The translations under genes and the position numbers were made by a program. Under the pieces are notes generated by a model, which saw only the letters and a list, made by a program, of their open reading frames with translations, did not search any database and was not told the origin of the DNA. 64,000 nucleotides of DNA from Candidatus Thioglobus sp. MED-G25 (GTDB lineage Bacteria; Pseudomonadota; Gammaproteobacteria; Arenicellales; UBA868), in NCBI GenBank assembly GCA_002456995.1, contig NTKC01000006.1, forward strand, positions 29,940-93,939. Direction: 5' to 3'. Positions 1 through 9,371 of this stretch are shown here, in pieces (position 1 is the stretch's first letter; each line of letters begins with the position of its first letter).

Positions 1-563
1 TCTTTGAGTACCCGTCTGACAATCGGTCCATAGGTCCCAAATCGGCGCAACGCATTCCGAAAACCATCTTTGTTTCCACTCTGACATCGAAGGTTCCTGG
101 TCGCACGACGAAGTACAGCTGGCGACCGATCAGGAAACATATTGAGGTAGTGCTTATCTTTTGCCTGAGTGATTGTTTTGTTTCGCTCAATCAGAATCGC
201 AATGCGTTCTAACCGTAGGCGTATCTGGCGCTTCTGTTCTTTAATGAACTGTGTGTTGCCCTTTGTCCCACACGCTTTGCCCTTGATGATCTTGTAAACC
301 CGATGGGGCCTCTGCGCATCATGGAGAATCGCATCGTTGGTCCTCCATCGACCATATACATCGATCCAAAAATCGACCCTCCGTCGAAGCGCGTCGGGAC
401 AGGGAAAATACTGACCACACTTGAGTTTGTGATGTTGGACCAGGTGGTCAGCGGCCGATTGATCTGCTGGATACATCCAAGTCAGAAACCCAGCCACGAC
501 CATCCATACAAGTGGCAGAGGCCACCTGCGGAGACAGAATTGCTCAGGTCTGGTTACAAGCAA
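1..563 (-). CDS. Lytic murein transglycosylase, N-terminal fragment (runs off left edge)
   Basis: An open frame on the minus strand reaches the left edge, so only the N-terminal part is present. After a basic and hydrophobic leader (RRW, then PLPLVWMVVAGFL) it reads FPCPDALRRRVDFWIDVYGRW and then ILHDAQRPHRVYKII. This 'F-P-x-P...V-x-F-W...V-Y...H-D...V-Y' pattern opens the MltD-like lytic transglycosylases, which cleave peptidoglycan glycan strands in the periplasm. The downstream stretch rich in Arg and Lys (RQIRLRLERIAIL, then FRNALRRFGTYGPIVRRVL) also fits that family. The catalytic domain is outside the window. The start is uncertain: TTG at 563 gives a proper signal peptide, ATG at 503 leaves a leader without basic residues, and GTG at 596 is also in frame. 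The family call is by eye. Confidence 0.72.
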   Translation of the reverse strand, partial: MLVTRPEQFCLRRWPLPLVWMVVAGFLTWMYPADQSAADHLVQHHKLKCGQYFPCPDALRRRVDFWIDVYGRWRTNDAILHDAQRPHRVYKIIKGKACGTKGNTQFIKEQKRQIRLRLERIAILIERNKTITQAKDKHYLNMFPDRSPAVLRRATRNLRCQSGNKDGFRNALRRFGTYGPIVRRVLK

Positions 564-777
564 TATTGATCGTCCGTGCCGACGAATAGGAGACACTGCA
601 TAAGATCTAGATTTAACGCCACACCCAGCCTTGATCCTAACAACTTACACACGGGGTGAAAAGCACCTGTCCATGAAAGAGGTGGCGAAGCTGCATGGTT
701 TGATACACTCCAACTATGATTCAAGCCTGGATCGATCAATACACCACTTTACCCGAACTGAATCTGCCGGAGAATCC

Positions 778-2301
778 ATGAGCGTTATTTCGAGAGAAGA
801 TTTTGTCGGGAGCATCGCCGACGGTCTGCAGTACATCTCTTTCTACCATCCACCCGACTTTATTCGAGCAATGACTCGAGCCTTCGAACGGGAAGAATCT
901 CCAGCAGCTAAAAATGCGATCGGCCAGATACTACTCAATTCGAAGATGGCAGCCATGGGGCAACGGCCAGTTTGTCAGGATACAGGCATCGTTGTCGTGT
1001 TTCTTAAGTTTGGACTGAATGTCGATTTCGATACCAACGATTCGGTTCAGGAAATGGTCGATGAGGGTGTCCGTCGAGCCTACACCAACCCGGATAATCC
1101 TCTTCGAGCCTCAGTGGTATCGCCCCCAATCGGTAAAAGACACAACACGGGGGACAACACACCGGCTGTTGTACACACCGAACTCGTAGCCGGTGATACG
1201 ATAGAAATCACACTCGCCGCCAAGGGTGGCGGATCGGAAAACAAAGCCCGATTTAGCACCTTGAACCCCAGTGACAGCCTGTCAGACTGGGTGGTGGAGA
1301 CGATACCGGGCATGGGGGCCGGTTGGTGCCCGCCAGGTATTCTTGGGATAGGCCTTGGGGGAACTCCGGAAAAAGCGATGGTGCTGGCCAAGGAATCCCT
1401 GATGTCACCAATTGATATAGATGAGTTGATCTCGAAGGGGCCGGACAACGATATCGATGCGCTGCGCCTTGAGATCTATCAACGAGTTAACCAGACGGGT
1501 ATCGGTGCTCAGGGCCTTGGTGGCCTCACGACCGTGCTGGATGTCAAGATCCTGTCGTACCCCACCCATGCTGCCTCCCTCCCTGTCGCGATGATTCCCA
1601 ACTGTGCTGCCACGCGGCACATACACTTTTCTCTGGATGGCACTGGACCTGCCAAGCTGACACCACCAGACCTTGGCAACTGGCCAGAGATAGGGTCCGA
1701 CGTCGCAAGTCAGGGTCGACAGATCAATGTGGACGTACTCACTCGTAATGACATTGCAAACTGGCAACCAGGAGAAAATCTACTGCTGTCCGGCAAAATT
1801 CTCACCGGAAGAGATGCAGCGCACAAACGGATTGCCGACCTGGTCACCCGTGGCGAACCATTGCCTGAAGGAGTAGATTTTAGCAATCGGCTGATCTACT
1901 ACGTGGGCCCTGTTGACCCGGTCGGTGATGAAGTGGTCGGACCTGCCGGACCGACCACTGCGACACGTATGGACAAATTCACAGAAATGATGCTCGCAGA
2001 AACAGGGCTGATCGGCATGATTGGAAAAGCAGAGCGTGGGCCCAGCGCGATCGAATCAATTCGAAAGCACCGCTCGGTGTATCTGATTGCCATTGGTGGT
2101 GCTGCCTATCTAGTATCCAAGGCCATTCGCTCGGCACGTGTCGTTGCTTTTGAAGACCTCGGTATGGAAGCAATCTATGAATTCGAGGTCAAGGACATGC
2201 CGGTTACGGTCGCCGTAGACAGTAATGGAACTTCTGTACACCGTACAGGGCCTGAGTTATGGCGTCAGCGCATTTCAGAAATTCCGGTAAGGGTCAACTG
2301 A
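778..2301 (+). CDS. fumA: Class I (iron-sulfur) fumarate hydratase
   Basis: Reversible hydration of fumarate to L-malate in the citric acid cycle, by the oxygen-sensitive [4Fe-4S] class I enzyme with alpha and beta parts fused in one chain. The 507-residue protein from ATG 778 has the usual length. Three cluster cysteines are visible: Cys66 (VCQDTG), Cys184 (GAGWCPPG) and Cys276 (PNCAATRH). The C-terminal beta part contains YYVGPVDPVG and GPTTATRMD. The frame stays open upstream to 631, but ATG 778 follows a GGAGA ribosome site and matches the family N-terminus (an S-V-I-x-x-E-D start followed by LQYISFYHP). No other cycle gene is adjacent; the gene appears monocistronic. Whether it is the only fumarase cannot be told from this window. 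Confidence 0.93.
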   Translation: MSVISREDFVGSIADGLQYISFYHPPDFIRAMTRAFEREESPAAKNAIGQILLNSKMAAMGQRPVCQDTGIVVVFLKFGLNVDFDTNDSVQEMVDEGVRRAYTNPDNPLRASVVSPPIGKRHNTGDNTPAVVHTELVAGDTIEITLAAKGGGSENKARFSTLNPSDSLSDWVVETIPGMGAGWCPPGILGIGLGGTPEKAMVLAKESLMSPIDIDELISKGPDNDIDALRLEIYQRVNQTGIGAQGLGGLTTVLDVKILSYPTHAASLPVAMIPNCAATRHIHFSLDGTGPAKLTPPDLGNWPEIGSDVASQGRQINVDVLTRNDIANWQPGENLLLSGKILTGRDAAHKRIADLVTRGEPLPEGVDFSNRLIYYVGPVDPVGDEVVGPAGPTTATRMDKFTEMMLAETGLIGMIGKAERGPSAIESIRKHRSVYLIAIGGAAYLVSKAIRSARVVAFEDLGMEAIYEFEVKDMPVTVAVDSNGTSVHRTGPELWRQRISEIPVRVN

Positions 2302-2431
2302 TACGCGTAAACTGCTTTGCAAAACCTTCCTCTGCATTATCCACAGACGAATTATCGCTCTTCAGTTACGGACTGCGCCTGACCTTCACAATTGAGTCAA
2401 TAACGACCTGATCCGACTAAAGTTCCCCAGA

Positions 2432-3079
2432 ATGTCCATGAAAATACCTGAAGAGATCAAGCAGGATTTTTCTCGCGAACCGCTGGATCCCAAGAGCCTA
2501 CTGCCTGACCCTTTTGATCAGTTTGAAGCTTGGTTTGGCCAGGCCTGTGCGAAAAATATGCCCGCTCCTAATGCCATGTCCCTGGCCACAGCGTCAGCAG
2601 ACGGATCGCCCACAGTTAGAACGGTGCTGCTTAAAGTTTACGACCGTGATGGGTTTGTTTTCTTTACCAACTACGGCAGCCGTAAAGCACAGCAGATCGC
2701 AGAGAACCCGCGTGTTTCTCTGCTGTTTCCCTGGTTCAGTATGGGACGACAGGTCACAATAACCGGCGTCGCCCAGCGAATTCCAACCGCAGCGTCACTG
2801 CGCTACTTTCTATCGAGAAGCCGGGGAAGTCAGCTCGGAGCTTGGACATCCGACCAGAGCAGTGTGATCTCTTCCCGGACTGTGCTGGAAACTACCCTGG
2901 CCAGAATGAAACAGAAGTTCAGTGCCGGAGACGTCCCGCTGCCTGATTTTTGGGGAGGGTTCCGCGTCACCCCAGAAACCATTGAATTCTGGCAGAGCCA
3001 GCCAGATCGTCTGCATGACCGATTTGTCTACGTGCTTGACGACGCTGACAACTGGTCGATCGAACGGCTGGCACCTTGA
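2432..3079 (+). CDS. pdxH: Pyridoxamine 5'-phosphate oxidase
   Basis: FMN-dependent oxidation of pyridoxamine or pyridoxine 5'-phosphate to pyridoxal phosphate, the last step of vitamin B6 synthesis and salvage, in the cytoplasm. The 215 residues are the normal length. Typical stretches are visible: the split-barrel segment AMSLATASADGSPTVRTVLLK, FFTNYGSRKAQQ (phosphate/FMN region), VTITGVAQR, and the C-terminal PDFWGGFRV...EFWQSQPDRLHDR signature with a late ERLAP end. ATG 2432 is used; ATG 2438 two codons on is an alternative. It is convergent with the MttB-family gene, with only 22 bases between the two stop codons. Supply of PLP is relevant to the several PLP enzymes of the right-hand cluster, but there is no physical link. 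Confidence 0.96.
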   Translation: MSMKIPEEIKQDFSREPLDPKSLLPDPFDQFEAWFGQACAKNMPAPNAMSLATASADGSPTVRTVLLKVYDRDGFVFFTNYGSRKAQQIAENPRVSLLFPWFSMGRQVTITGVAQRIPTAASLRYFLSRSRGSQLGAWTSDQSSVISSRTVLETTLARMKQKFSAGDVPLPDFWGGFRVTPETIEFWQSQPDRLHDRFVYVLDDADNWSIERLAP

Positions 3080-3101
3080 AAAACAACCAGTCGTCGCCAG
3101 A

Positions 3102-4670
3102 TTAGCCGCTCATAGATTCAAGCGGCAGCTTGACGGGAAATCGCTCACGAATCTGACTGTCTATATCATCAGGTATATGTTGGGGTTTGGGTGCGGACAG
3201 AAGTTGCTTTACCCGGCACCTGGCCTGCTCGAGGAGATCTGGTCGACCGGCCTCGTTCCAGTCTTTAGGACTATTTCGATCACCTAAGTCCGGGTACACA
3301 TAATCCCGCTGCATCAGCGCCCTAGTCTGCTCGTGCCCCAGAAAATGACTGGGCCCATCCAGACACACATCACGCATTGCCTCTAGAGATAAGGTGTCTT
3401 CGTTGACCTCGATACCTCGTATCGTTCTGTTGATTGCACCCAGCATATCGTTATCGATGACATAGCTTTCCAGACAGCAACCCAGAAGACTGGCGTGCAT
3501 ACCAGCTGATTCGTAGATCAGATTCGCGCCACTGTGTCCGGCTAGGACATTTGTGTAAGCCTTCTCATAGCCTGACTGTGCATCCGGCAGCTTGGAGTCG
3601 GCCATACCGGCGGCAATACCGGTTGGTAAGTCGTAGTACCGTCCCATCTGGCCACAGGCCGCCATGAGAACCGCTTGTTCGCCACTGCCACCGCTCATAG
3701 CCCCGGTTCTAAGATCAGAAACAAATGGCCAGGTACCGAAGATCGCCGGGTGACCAGGAGATAATAAATTTACGTAGACCAGACCGGCCAGCACCTCAGC
3801 CGTCTCCTGAACCACAGAACCGGCAAGCGCCGCCGGACTGGTCGCACCAGCCTGACCCGCGGCCAACAACAAAATAGGCATCCCGCGGCTGACACAGACC
3901 TCCAATACCCGACAGGCGTCTTCGGCAAATCGAAGTGGCGGTACAACATGACAGCACGAGCAGCTTACAAACGGCCTTTCCCGCCACTTTTTCTCACCAC
4001 CGGCCACTATCTCCAGCATATCGATGGCCTCGTGCGCATGGTCAGGGGCCACAAAACTGGTGCCCACATGCTTTGTGGTTCCAGCAATCGACGCGTAGCA
4101 GGTATTGAAATCCATTTCCCGTGGATCTTCAATATCTCGTGGCACCATCGAGCGCTGAAAAAAATGAATATGCTCCATGGCGTCCACGATGCGTGCGGCA
4201 TCATAAAGATCCTGCAGCATCGATTCTCGATATTCGCGTTTTTTAGTATCCACAATATGGACAGCCGCACCCGCAGTACCGAAATATGTCCTGTTGCCGG
4301 TGAGGTGCATATCGTAACGAGGGTCTTGGCCAGGAAGGACGATATCCCGTGCTGCCGAGGCGACGATATCCTCAACCAGTGATCGAGGAAACAGAAGACG
4401 GCCCTCTTCGGTCATCGAGCCGCCTGCTCCGGTCACCAGTGCCTGACAGGATGGTATGGCGTTTGCAATACCGATCTGCTCCAACGCTTCCAATGCTGCC
4501 TGGTGAATACGCAACACTTCAGATTCTGTGAGCGGCTGATATCGTCCTGATGTCTGACCAGGCTGAACGGCGCGTTCATCCTCAGGTATCGGCGCAGCGC
4601 GTAGCGCTTGCCTTGCGACCCGCCCCCCCATTCGCCCGGATGTAGCGGAGCGCTGCCTATTGTCCGTCAT
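3102..4670 (-). CDS. MttB-family (trimethylamine/betaine methyltransferase-like) protein, non-pyrrolysine
   Basis: A 522-residue member of the MttB superfamily, cobamide-dependent methyltransferases that demethylate trimethylamine (pyrrolysine enzymes) or glycine betaine and related quaternary amines (enzymes without pyrrolysine). Visible family features are LTESEVLRIHQAALEALEQIG near the N-terminus, FGTAGAAVHIVDTKKREYR, and the glycine-rich SGGSGEQAVLMAACGQMGRYYDLP in the C-terminal half, followed by SGANLIYESAGMH. The frame is full length with no internal amber codon, so it is of the non-pyrrolysine type. No corrinoid protein, MtgA-type partner or corrinoid reactivase lies nearby. Such orphan MttB homologues are common in aerobic marine bacteria; their substrate is generally unproven. 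It lies downstream of the AsmA gene on the same strand, 176 bases away. Confidence 0.88.
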   Translation of the reverse strand: MTDNRQRSATSGRMGGRVARQALRAAPIPEDERAVQPGQTSGRYQPLTESEVLRIHQAALEALEQIGIANAIPSCQALVTGAGGSMTEEGRLLFPRSLVEDIVASAARDIVLPGQDPRYDMHLTGNRTYFGTAGAAVHIVDTKKREYRESMLQDLYDAARIVDAMEHIHFFQRSMVPRDIEDPREMDFNTCYASIAGTTKHVGTSFVAPDHAHEAIDMLEIVAGGEKKWRERPFVSCSCCHVVPPLRFAEDACRVLEVCVSRGMPILLLAAGQAGATSPAALAGSVVQETAEVLAGLVYVNLLSPGHPAIFGTWPFVSDLRTGAMSGGSGEQAVLMAACGQMGRYYDLPTGIAAGMADSKLPDAQSGYEKAYTNVLAGHSGANLIYESAGMHASLLGCCLESYVIDNDMLGAINRTIRGIEVNEDTLSLEAMRDVCLDGPSHFLGHEQTRALMQRDYVYPDLGDRNSPKDWNEAGRPDLLEQARCRVKQLLSAPKPQHIPDDIDSQIRERFPVKLPLESMSG

Positions 4671-4743
4671 CGCGATTACCTTTAAGCATTAGTAATTCCC
4701 GATCAGTTGGTATCAAACACTGGAACGTGTTACAGGATTGTAG

Positions 4744-4760
4744 CCCGCTCCATAAGCGGG
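4744..4760. other. Small GC-rich hairpin between asmA-like gene and mttB-like gene
   Basis: CCCGCT (4744-4749) and AGCGGG (4755-4760) pair with a 5-base loop. On neither strand is there a clear T-run directly after the stem, so it is not a good intrinsic terminator. It may separate the AsmA transcript from the methyltransferase gene or stabilise an RNA end. Confidence 0.35.
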
Positions 4761-4846
4761 GGGAACCCACATGCTTGTGCCATTCAGTTCGGGCTCTCAT
4801 CCGCACAACCTTGCACGTTACCGCCTGAATTTGCTCATTGATACTG

Positions 4847-7800
4847 TTATTGTTTCCACAATTTCTCCGAACGTTGCCGGGCTCCTTGGCATCCGCCATC
4901 CTCATCACCCAACTTATTCAACAAGCTAAGAACCACAGCCGACGTACCACCGGTGGCCCAGGCCGCACCCATCTTTAAACTTTTCAGAATATCATTGTCT
5001 TCAAGCTTTAATAGTTCCATGAGATTTTTTCCGCCAGGATCGGGCACTACAACAGGTCTCCGTAGTGAGCCTTCGATTACAAAATAGGGCGGATACAACA
5101 GGGATAAACCAGACTCTTCTAAAAGACTGGCGGGCGATATGCCTTCCCGGCGTGGCTTGGAGTGAACGTGTAGCCTCGGACTCTCCGTGGAAAGCTCGAG
5201 TTTACCAAAGGCCAATAATTCAAACTCCTCAGCTTTCAAGGCGATGGTGTGATTGGGTGGTGCTGGACTATGCCCCACGCCATCTGTGATTAGCATACCG
5301 ATAACACCACACTTGATATCATAATATTTTTTTCGCTCTGCCCATGGGCTAACACCACGCAGAATCTGTTCTGTGATACTGAACGGTGTCGTTGTCAACA
5401 ATTCTTCGCGACCTCGGGGATACTTTATACCTTCAAGCTCGGTAAATAGATAACCATTGCCACTTTGTGCAATCTTGTGAAGGGATATCCCCGATCCTGA
5501 TATATAGCCGCGCGTACTTAAAGATCCTGATATGTCCCATTTACCCTTCAGTGCAACAGGCAACAGGTCAAGATCCAGGTGTTTCCAGTCATAGGCGTAA
5601 TTCGCTGGATGTGGGTCCACCTGGGTATCCAGGTCGAGTCGCACTTCCAGGTCACCGCCGGCTGAAATTCCCCGCAGTCGGATGTTGACCAGGCCGTCGA
5701 GCGAGGTCAGCAGTGCTGTAGCATCCGTAATTTCGTAGTTACGACGTATCAGGTGTCCTACAGAATATTCCAGATCAACGTCATAGCTATCCGCCCATGC
5801 TAACGGCATGTCTTCATTTCCAAACAGATACTTCTTTTCTTTCTTCGGGAAAAGATCGTTTAAATTGAAATATTCCGATGCCAGTCTCCCGTCAATTTTC
5901 TGTCGATGATTATCAGTCCCATTCAACGGATAGGATATTTCTCCACTGATGTCGTTGCGGCCCGCCGTCACCCTAAGTTCTGTCACCTGTAGCGTCTCAC
6001 CATCCGTACTGACAATCGCCTGCGCCTGTAAAGGCAGGTCTCCCTGTAATGGAATTGCAAGCACAGCTGCCACCCTGGACAGACGATCCACCTGGTGCTT
6101 CAACTCTAGCTTCGTGCCTATCTTCCACTGTTCCCCCAAAACCCCCTTTGCCGAAAACTGACCGAGTTTCTCCGACTCGAGGTTAACCGATCCTGTAATT
6201 GATTCGTGTGTATCCGTTGTACGACTGACCTCGCCTGTCACCTGCAACCGGCCCATAGGCGGTAAGTCAACACCCGTGATCAGACGCAATTCGTGAGAAT
6301 CTTCCGCAGTCAGCACAAAACTGGCACTGAATCCGGACTTGTTATCAAATGCTTCAAACTCACCAGCGAACTCAGTAGCCAGAGAATTAGTCAGCAACTC
6401 GCCGTGTACCATCAGCGGTACCGCTTGCTTATCGGACGGGCGTACCTGTAACTGAATCTGGGCGGATTCGTGATAATCCCCTGGCCCGCCATAGTATTCA
6501 ATCAGCTGGCCCAGTTCAGCTACATCGAGATTGAGATCCCACGTCGGGCGTGGAACATGCATTAAATCGATCAAGCTACCCGTAAACCGGCCACTAAGCC
6601 CAGCACCGGAAATCTGACCCACCAGCCCGGACAGTCGAGCCTCATTGCCGTGTAAATCAAGCCAGCCTGTGACGCTGGCCTCCAGATGGGGGGGTATCAG
6701 CCATTGTCTGCCCCAGGCTTGGGCAAGCACAGCAATATCTTCAGTGTGGCCTTCGAAATTCAGTGCCAACTGCGGCTGCTCGTCCAGCCTGTCAATCTGC
6801 CCACGGCCACTGACTTCCAGTTGAGGGGAGCTGATCCTGACATTCACGAGCTCTATGCCACAGCTGCTATTGGTGCAGGTGAGAACGCCATTTGTGCTGG
6901 CGGTAGCATCGACGGGGAGCTGTGTACCCAAACTGCCGGCAAGGCTCTGGATACTCTCAGTTCTTGCGGTGAACTCGAATTGCCCTTCCAAACTATTTTG
7001 CAACAGATCGAACTGACCTGTGCCGTCGAGCATCAGATCTGTAGATTCAAAAGAAGCAGAAAGATCACTCAACCGGTAACCTTTGTCGCTGCCTCGTAAA
7101 GCGCCCGTCACCTGAGCGCTACCGTTTAAGTGCATCTCAAGTTTGAATTGCCTCAACAGTTCTGTCAGCTTGTCCGAGGTTGCGTCAATATTGAGCGCAA
7201 GATCCGGGCCGTCGGCTGAGCCCAATTGACTCACATTGCCTGTTAATTGGATACCCAGATGTGGGCTCTCTCCGATCAACATAATCTGGTCCAAACGGAA
7301 ATTGCCCGGCTGCCCAGACAATATACCCTGGCCCGAGACACGGACATCTGTCGGTACATCAAGGCTCATGAGCGCCGTGAAATTCTGAAGCCTCTGATGC
7401 TTCACCTGTAGACGCAGCTCGCCCATTGAACGGTTTAGTCTGACGCTGGCTGGCACCAGATCGAGATCACCCTGCACTGTAAAATTAAACGGCTGTGCTG
7501 TTGTGGACAACCGGACTGATTCCAGTCGAAGGTCGCTTCCTGGGTTTCCGACGAGGTGACCGGCTGCACTGACCGTACCACTGAAAATCGCATCGTGCCG
7601 CCATGGCAAGCCGGGCAATAGATCAGTCAGATTTCTTTCCAGGCGTCCTGTCGTGACCTCCAGATGCAAATCAGCGTTAGGCGCTTTTCGCAGATTACTG
7701 ACCACGCCAGAGACGATGCCACTAACAACGTTACCCTTGAACGCCAGATTGACTGGTGCCAGTTGATCCGAATCCAGACCGTTAAGAGACCCCAGTGCGC

Positions 7801-8398
7801 CACTCACTTCAATAGCGTCTCCGGCATAGCTCAGTTGCCCGTTGATCTGACCTTGTTGATTTTGACCCTCACGTGGCAAAACATAGACCAGCGTATCGGC
7901 CCGGATTTCCCACCGATCTGACTTAACGCCAGATCCAAAAGTGAGGGTGCCGTCTACCACCGAAACTCGACTGACGGGAAGCGGTAGAACCGGCACTGTC
8001 AGTCCCCGATCAGACTCCCAATTAGGACGACCGTTGGGGCCGACTTCCAACAGCAGGGTCGGCCGCTCCAGAGAAATCTCGCGAATAAGCAATTTCCCTT
8101 CTGCAAGAGCCCCCATATCCAGTTCAAATTGAACGTTCTCTACTGTCAGGAAATGCCCCTCATAATTGCCAGCCGGATTACCCACAGCCAGTCCCCTGAC
8201 CTCTAGCCGAACTGAGGGGAAAAGACGGACTGACAAGCCCTGGTCAATCGACACTGGTCGATCGATTGCTTTGCTTATCTGCTGTGCCGCAGCATCGCGA
8301 TAGCGACTCCAGTCAACCCACTGAATAATGGACACCAGAAACAGAATGAGGCCACAGAAACAGACGACCACCCAGCCGATTACTTTAGCGAGCCGCAA
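4847..8398 (-). CDS. AsmA family protein (large inner-membrane-anchored, periplasmic)
   Basis: A protein of 1183 residues with one N-terminal membrane helix (VIGWVVVCFCGLILFLVSII, about residues 6-25) and a long periplasmic part. After the helix comes the AsmA signature: SRYRDAAAQQISKAIDRPVSI followed by SVRLFPSVRLEVRGLAVGNP. The rest is made of repeated beta-rich stretches (repeated 'G-x-L/V-x-L' strands), as in AsmA-like proteins thought to form hydrophobic grooves carrying phospholipid between the membranes. The C-terminal portion contains the AsmA_2-like segment with LKGKWDISGSLSTRGYISGSG. It is divergent from ttcA. Family assignment is strong; a role in outer-membrane lipid homeostasis is inferred from the family. 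Confidence 0.9.
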   Translation of the reverse strand: MRLAKVIGWVVVCFCGLILFLVSIIQWVDWSRYRDAAAQQISKAIDRPVSIDQGLSVRLFPSVRLEVRGLAVGNPAGNYEGHFLTVENVQFELDMGALAEGKLLIREISLERPTLLLEVGPNGRPNWESDRGLTVPVLPLPVSRVSVVDGTLTFGSGVKSDRWEIRADTLVYVLPREGQNQQGQINGQLSYAGDAIEVSGALGSLNGLDSDQLAPVNLAFKGNVVSGIVSGVVSNLRKAPNADLHLEVTTGRLERNLTDLLPGLPWRHDAIFSGTVSAAGHLVGNPGSDLRLESVRLSTTAQPFNFTVQGDLDLVPASVRLNRSMGELRLQVKHQRLQNFTALMSLDVPTDVRVSGQGILSGQPGNFRLDQIMLIGESPHLGIQLTGNVSQLGSADGPDLALNIDATSDKLTELLRQFKLEMHLNGSAQVTGALRGSDKGYRLSDLSASFESTDLMLDGTGQFDLLQNSLEGQFEFTARTESIQSLAGSLGTQLPVDATASTNGVLTCTNSSCGIELVNVRISSPQLEVSGRGQIDRLDEQPQLALNFEGHTEDIAVLAQAWGRQWLIPPHLEASVTGWLDLHGNEARLSGLVGQISGAGLSGRFTGSLIDLMHVPRPTWDLNLDVAELGQLIEYYGGPGDYHESAQIQLQVRPSDKQAVPLMVHGELLTNSLATEFAGEFEAFDNKSGFSASFVLTAEDSHELRLITGVDLPPMGRLQVTGEVSRTTDTHESITGSVNLESEKLGQFSAKGVLGEQWKIGTKLELKHQVDRLSRVAAVLAIPLQGDLPLQAQAIVSTDGETLQVTELRVTAGRNDISGEISYPLNGTDNHRQKIDGRLASEYFNLNDLFPKKEKKYLFGNEDMPLAWADSYDVDLEYSVGHLIRRNYEITDATALLTSLDGLVNIRLRGISAGGDLEVRLDLDTQVDPHPANYAYDWKHLDLDLLPVALKGKWDISGSLSTRGYISGSGISLHKIAQSGNGYLFTELEGIKYPRGREELLTTTPFSITEQILRGVSPWAERKKYYDIKCGVIGMLITDGVGHSPAPPNHTIALKAEEFELLAFGKLELSTESPRLHVHSKPRREGISPASLLEESGLSLLYPPYFVIEGSLRRPVVVPDPGGKNLMELLKLEDNDILKSLKMGAAWATGGTSAVVLSLLNKLGDEDGGCQGARQRSEKLWKQ

Positions 8399-8513
8399 GA
8401 ATTCTGTTCCCTGTGTATGATTCGCCTTTCGGAGAACGCATTGCGCGACCCTAACACAAAGCGCACTATTGTGGGTTCGGAAAGAACATCTGACAGATAT
8501 ATCCGGTTACAAC

Positions 8514-9371
8514 ATGACAATGACAACTTTACACCCCAGCCACACATCACGGAAACTTGAAAAACGACTTCGTCGCGAAGTCGGACGAGCCATACAGGAC
8601 TACAACATGATCGAAGAAGGCGATCGCGTTATGGTCTGTATTTCCGGTGGTAAGGATTCTTTCTCACTGCTGGATATTCTGTGTCGATTGAAAATCAGAG
8701 CCCCGATCGACTTCCAGTTAACCGCCGTCAATGTTGACCAGAACCAGCCTGGATTTCCAACCGAACGACTTGAAGCTTACCTGCAGGGGCTCGGGGTCGA
8801 TTACCGAATTATCGATCAGGATACCTATAGTGTCGTCAAGAATATCATCCCCGAGGGCAAAACAATGTGTGGCCTTTGTTCACGACTTCGTCGGGGAATA
8901 CTGTACAGCTTTGCAAAAAGAGAGAAGATGACAAAAATCGCTTTAGGCCATCATCGAGACGATATTGTTGAAACACTTTTCCTCAACATGTTTTTTGGTG
9001 GTCGACTCAAAGCAATGCCACCCAAACTGTTGAGCGATGACGGAAACAATGTAGTCATACGCCCACTATCCTATTGCATTGAAAAAGATATCGCGCAATA
9101 CGCCCAGCTGAAAAAGTTTCCGATTATTCCGTGCAATCTTTGTGGCTCACAGCCGAACCTCCAGCGCCAAACTGTCAAACGAATGCTCGCTGACTGGGAA
9201 CAGCAGTACCCTGGTCGGTCAGCGACCATATTCCGAAGCGTCACGAGCATCTCACCCAGCCAACTCGCCGACACAAGTCTTTTCGACTTTGCCAGTCTCG
9301 GGGCTCGTCACGAGCCCGCAACATGGCTACCCGAAGGGAACACCATTGACACAGAGAATACCAGGCTATGA
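8514..9371 (+). CDS. ttcA: tRNA 2-thiocytidine(32) synthetase TtcA
   Basis: ATP-dependent thiolation of cytidine 32 in certain tRNAs; an iron-sulfur PP-loop enzyme. The 285-residue protein from ATG 8514 has the PP-loop SGGKDS (residues 44-49), the CGLC pair (Cys119, Cys122) that helps hold the cluster, GHHRDD, and a further CNLCGSQ pair (Cys207, Cys210). These are diagnostic for TtcA rather than TilS or MnmA. The frame is open upstream to 8469, but the ATG at 8514 ([10 protein letters not shown]) gives the usual short N-terminus. The stop codon overlaps the start of the aminopeptidase gene by four bases (ATGA), which suggests translational coupling. Confidence 0.96.
   Translation: MTMTTLHPSHTSRKLEKRLRREVGRAIQDYNMIEEGDRVMVCISGGKDSFSLLDILCRLKIRAPIDFQLTAVNVDQNQPGFPTERLEAYLQGLGVDYRIIDQDTYSVVKNIIPEGKTMCGLCSRLRRGILYSFAKREKMTKIALGHHRDDIVETLFLNMFFGGRLKAMPPKLLSDDGNNVVIRPLSYCIEKDIAQYAQLKKFPIIPCNLCGSQPNLQRQTVKRMLADWEQQYPGRSATIFRSVTSISPSQLADTSLFDFASLGARHEPATWLPEGNTIDTENTRL

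Noticed and set aside
631-777. Upstream extension of the fumarase frame
   Set aside because: The first 49 codons have no fumarase similarity, and ATG 778 has a GGAGA site and the family N-terminus.
3102-4670. Pyrrolysine read-through in the MttB-like gene
   Set aside because: The frame is full length without an internal TAG, so it is of the non-pyrrolysine type.
4744-4760. Intrinsic terminator after the AsmA gene
   Set aside because: The stem is only 6 bp and no T-run follows on either strand, so it is listed only as a hairpin.
6686-7099. Plus-strand ORF of 137 codons inside the AsmA gene
   Set aside because: Antisense to a continuous AsmA frame and without family similarity.
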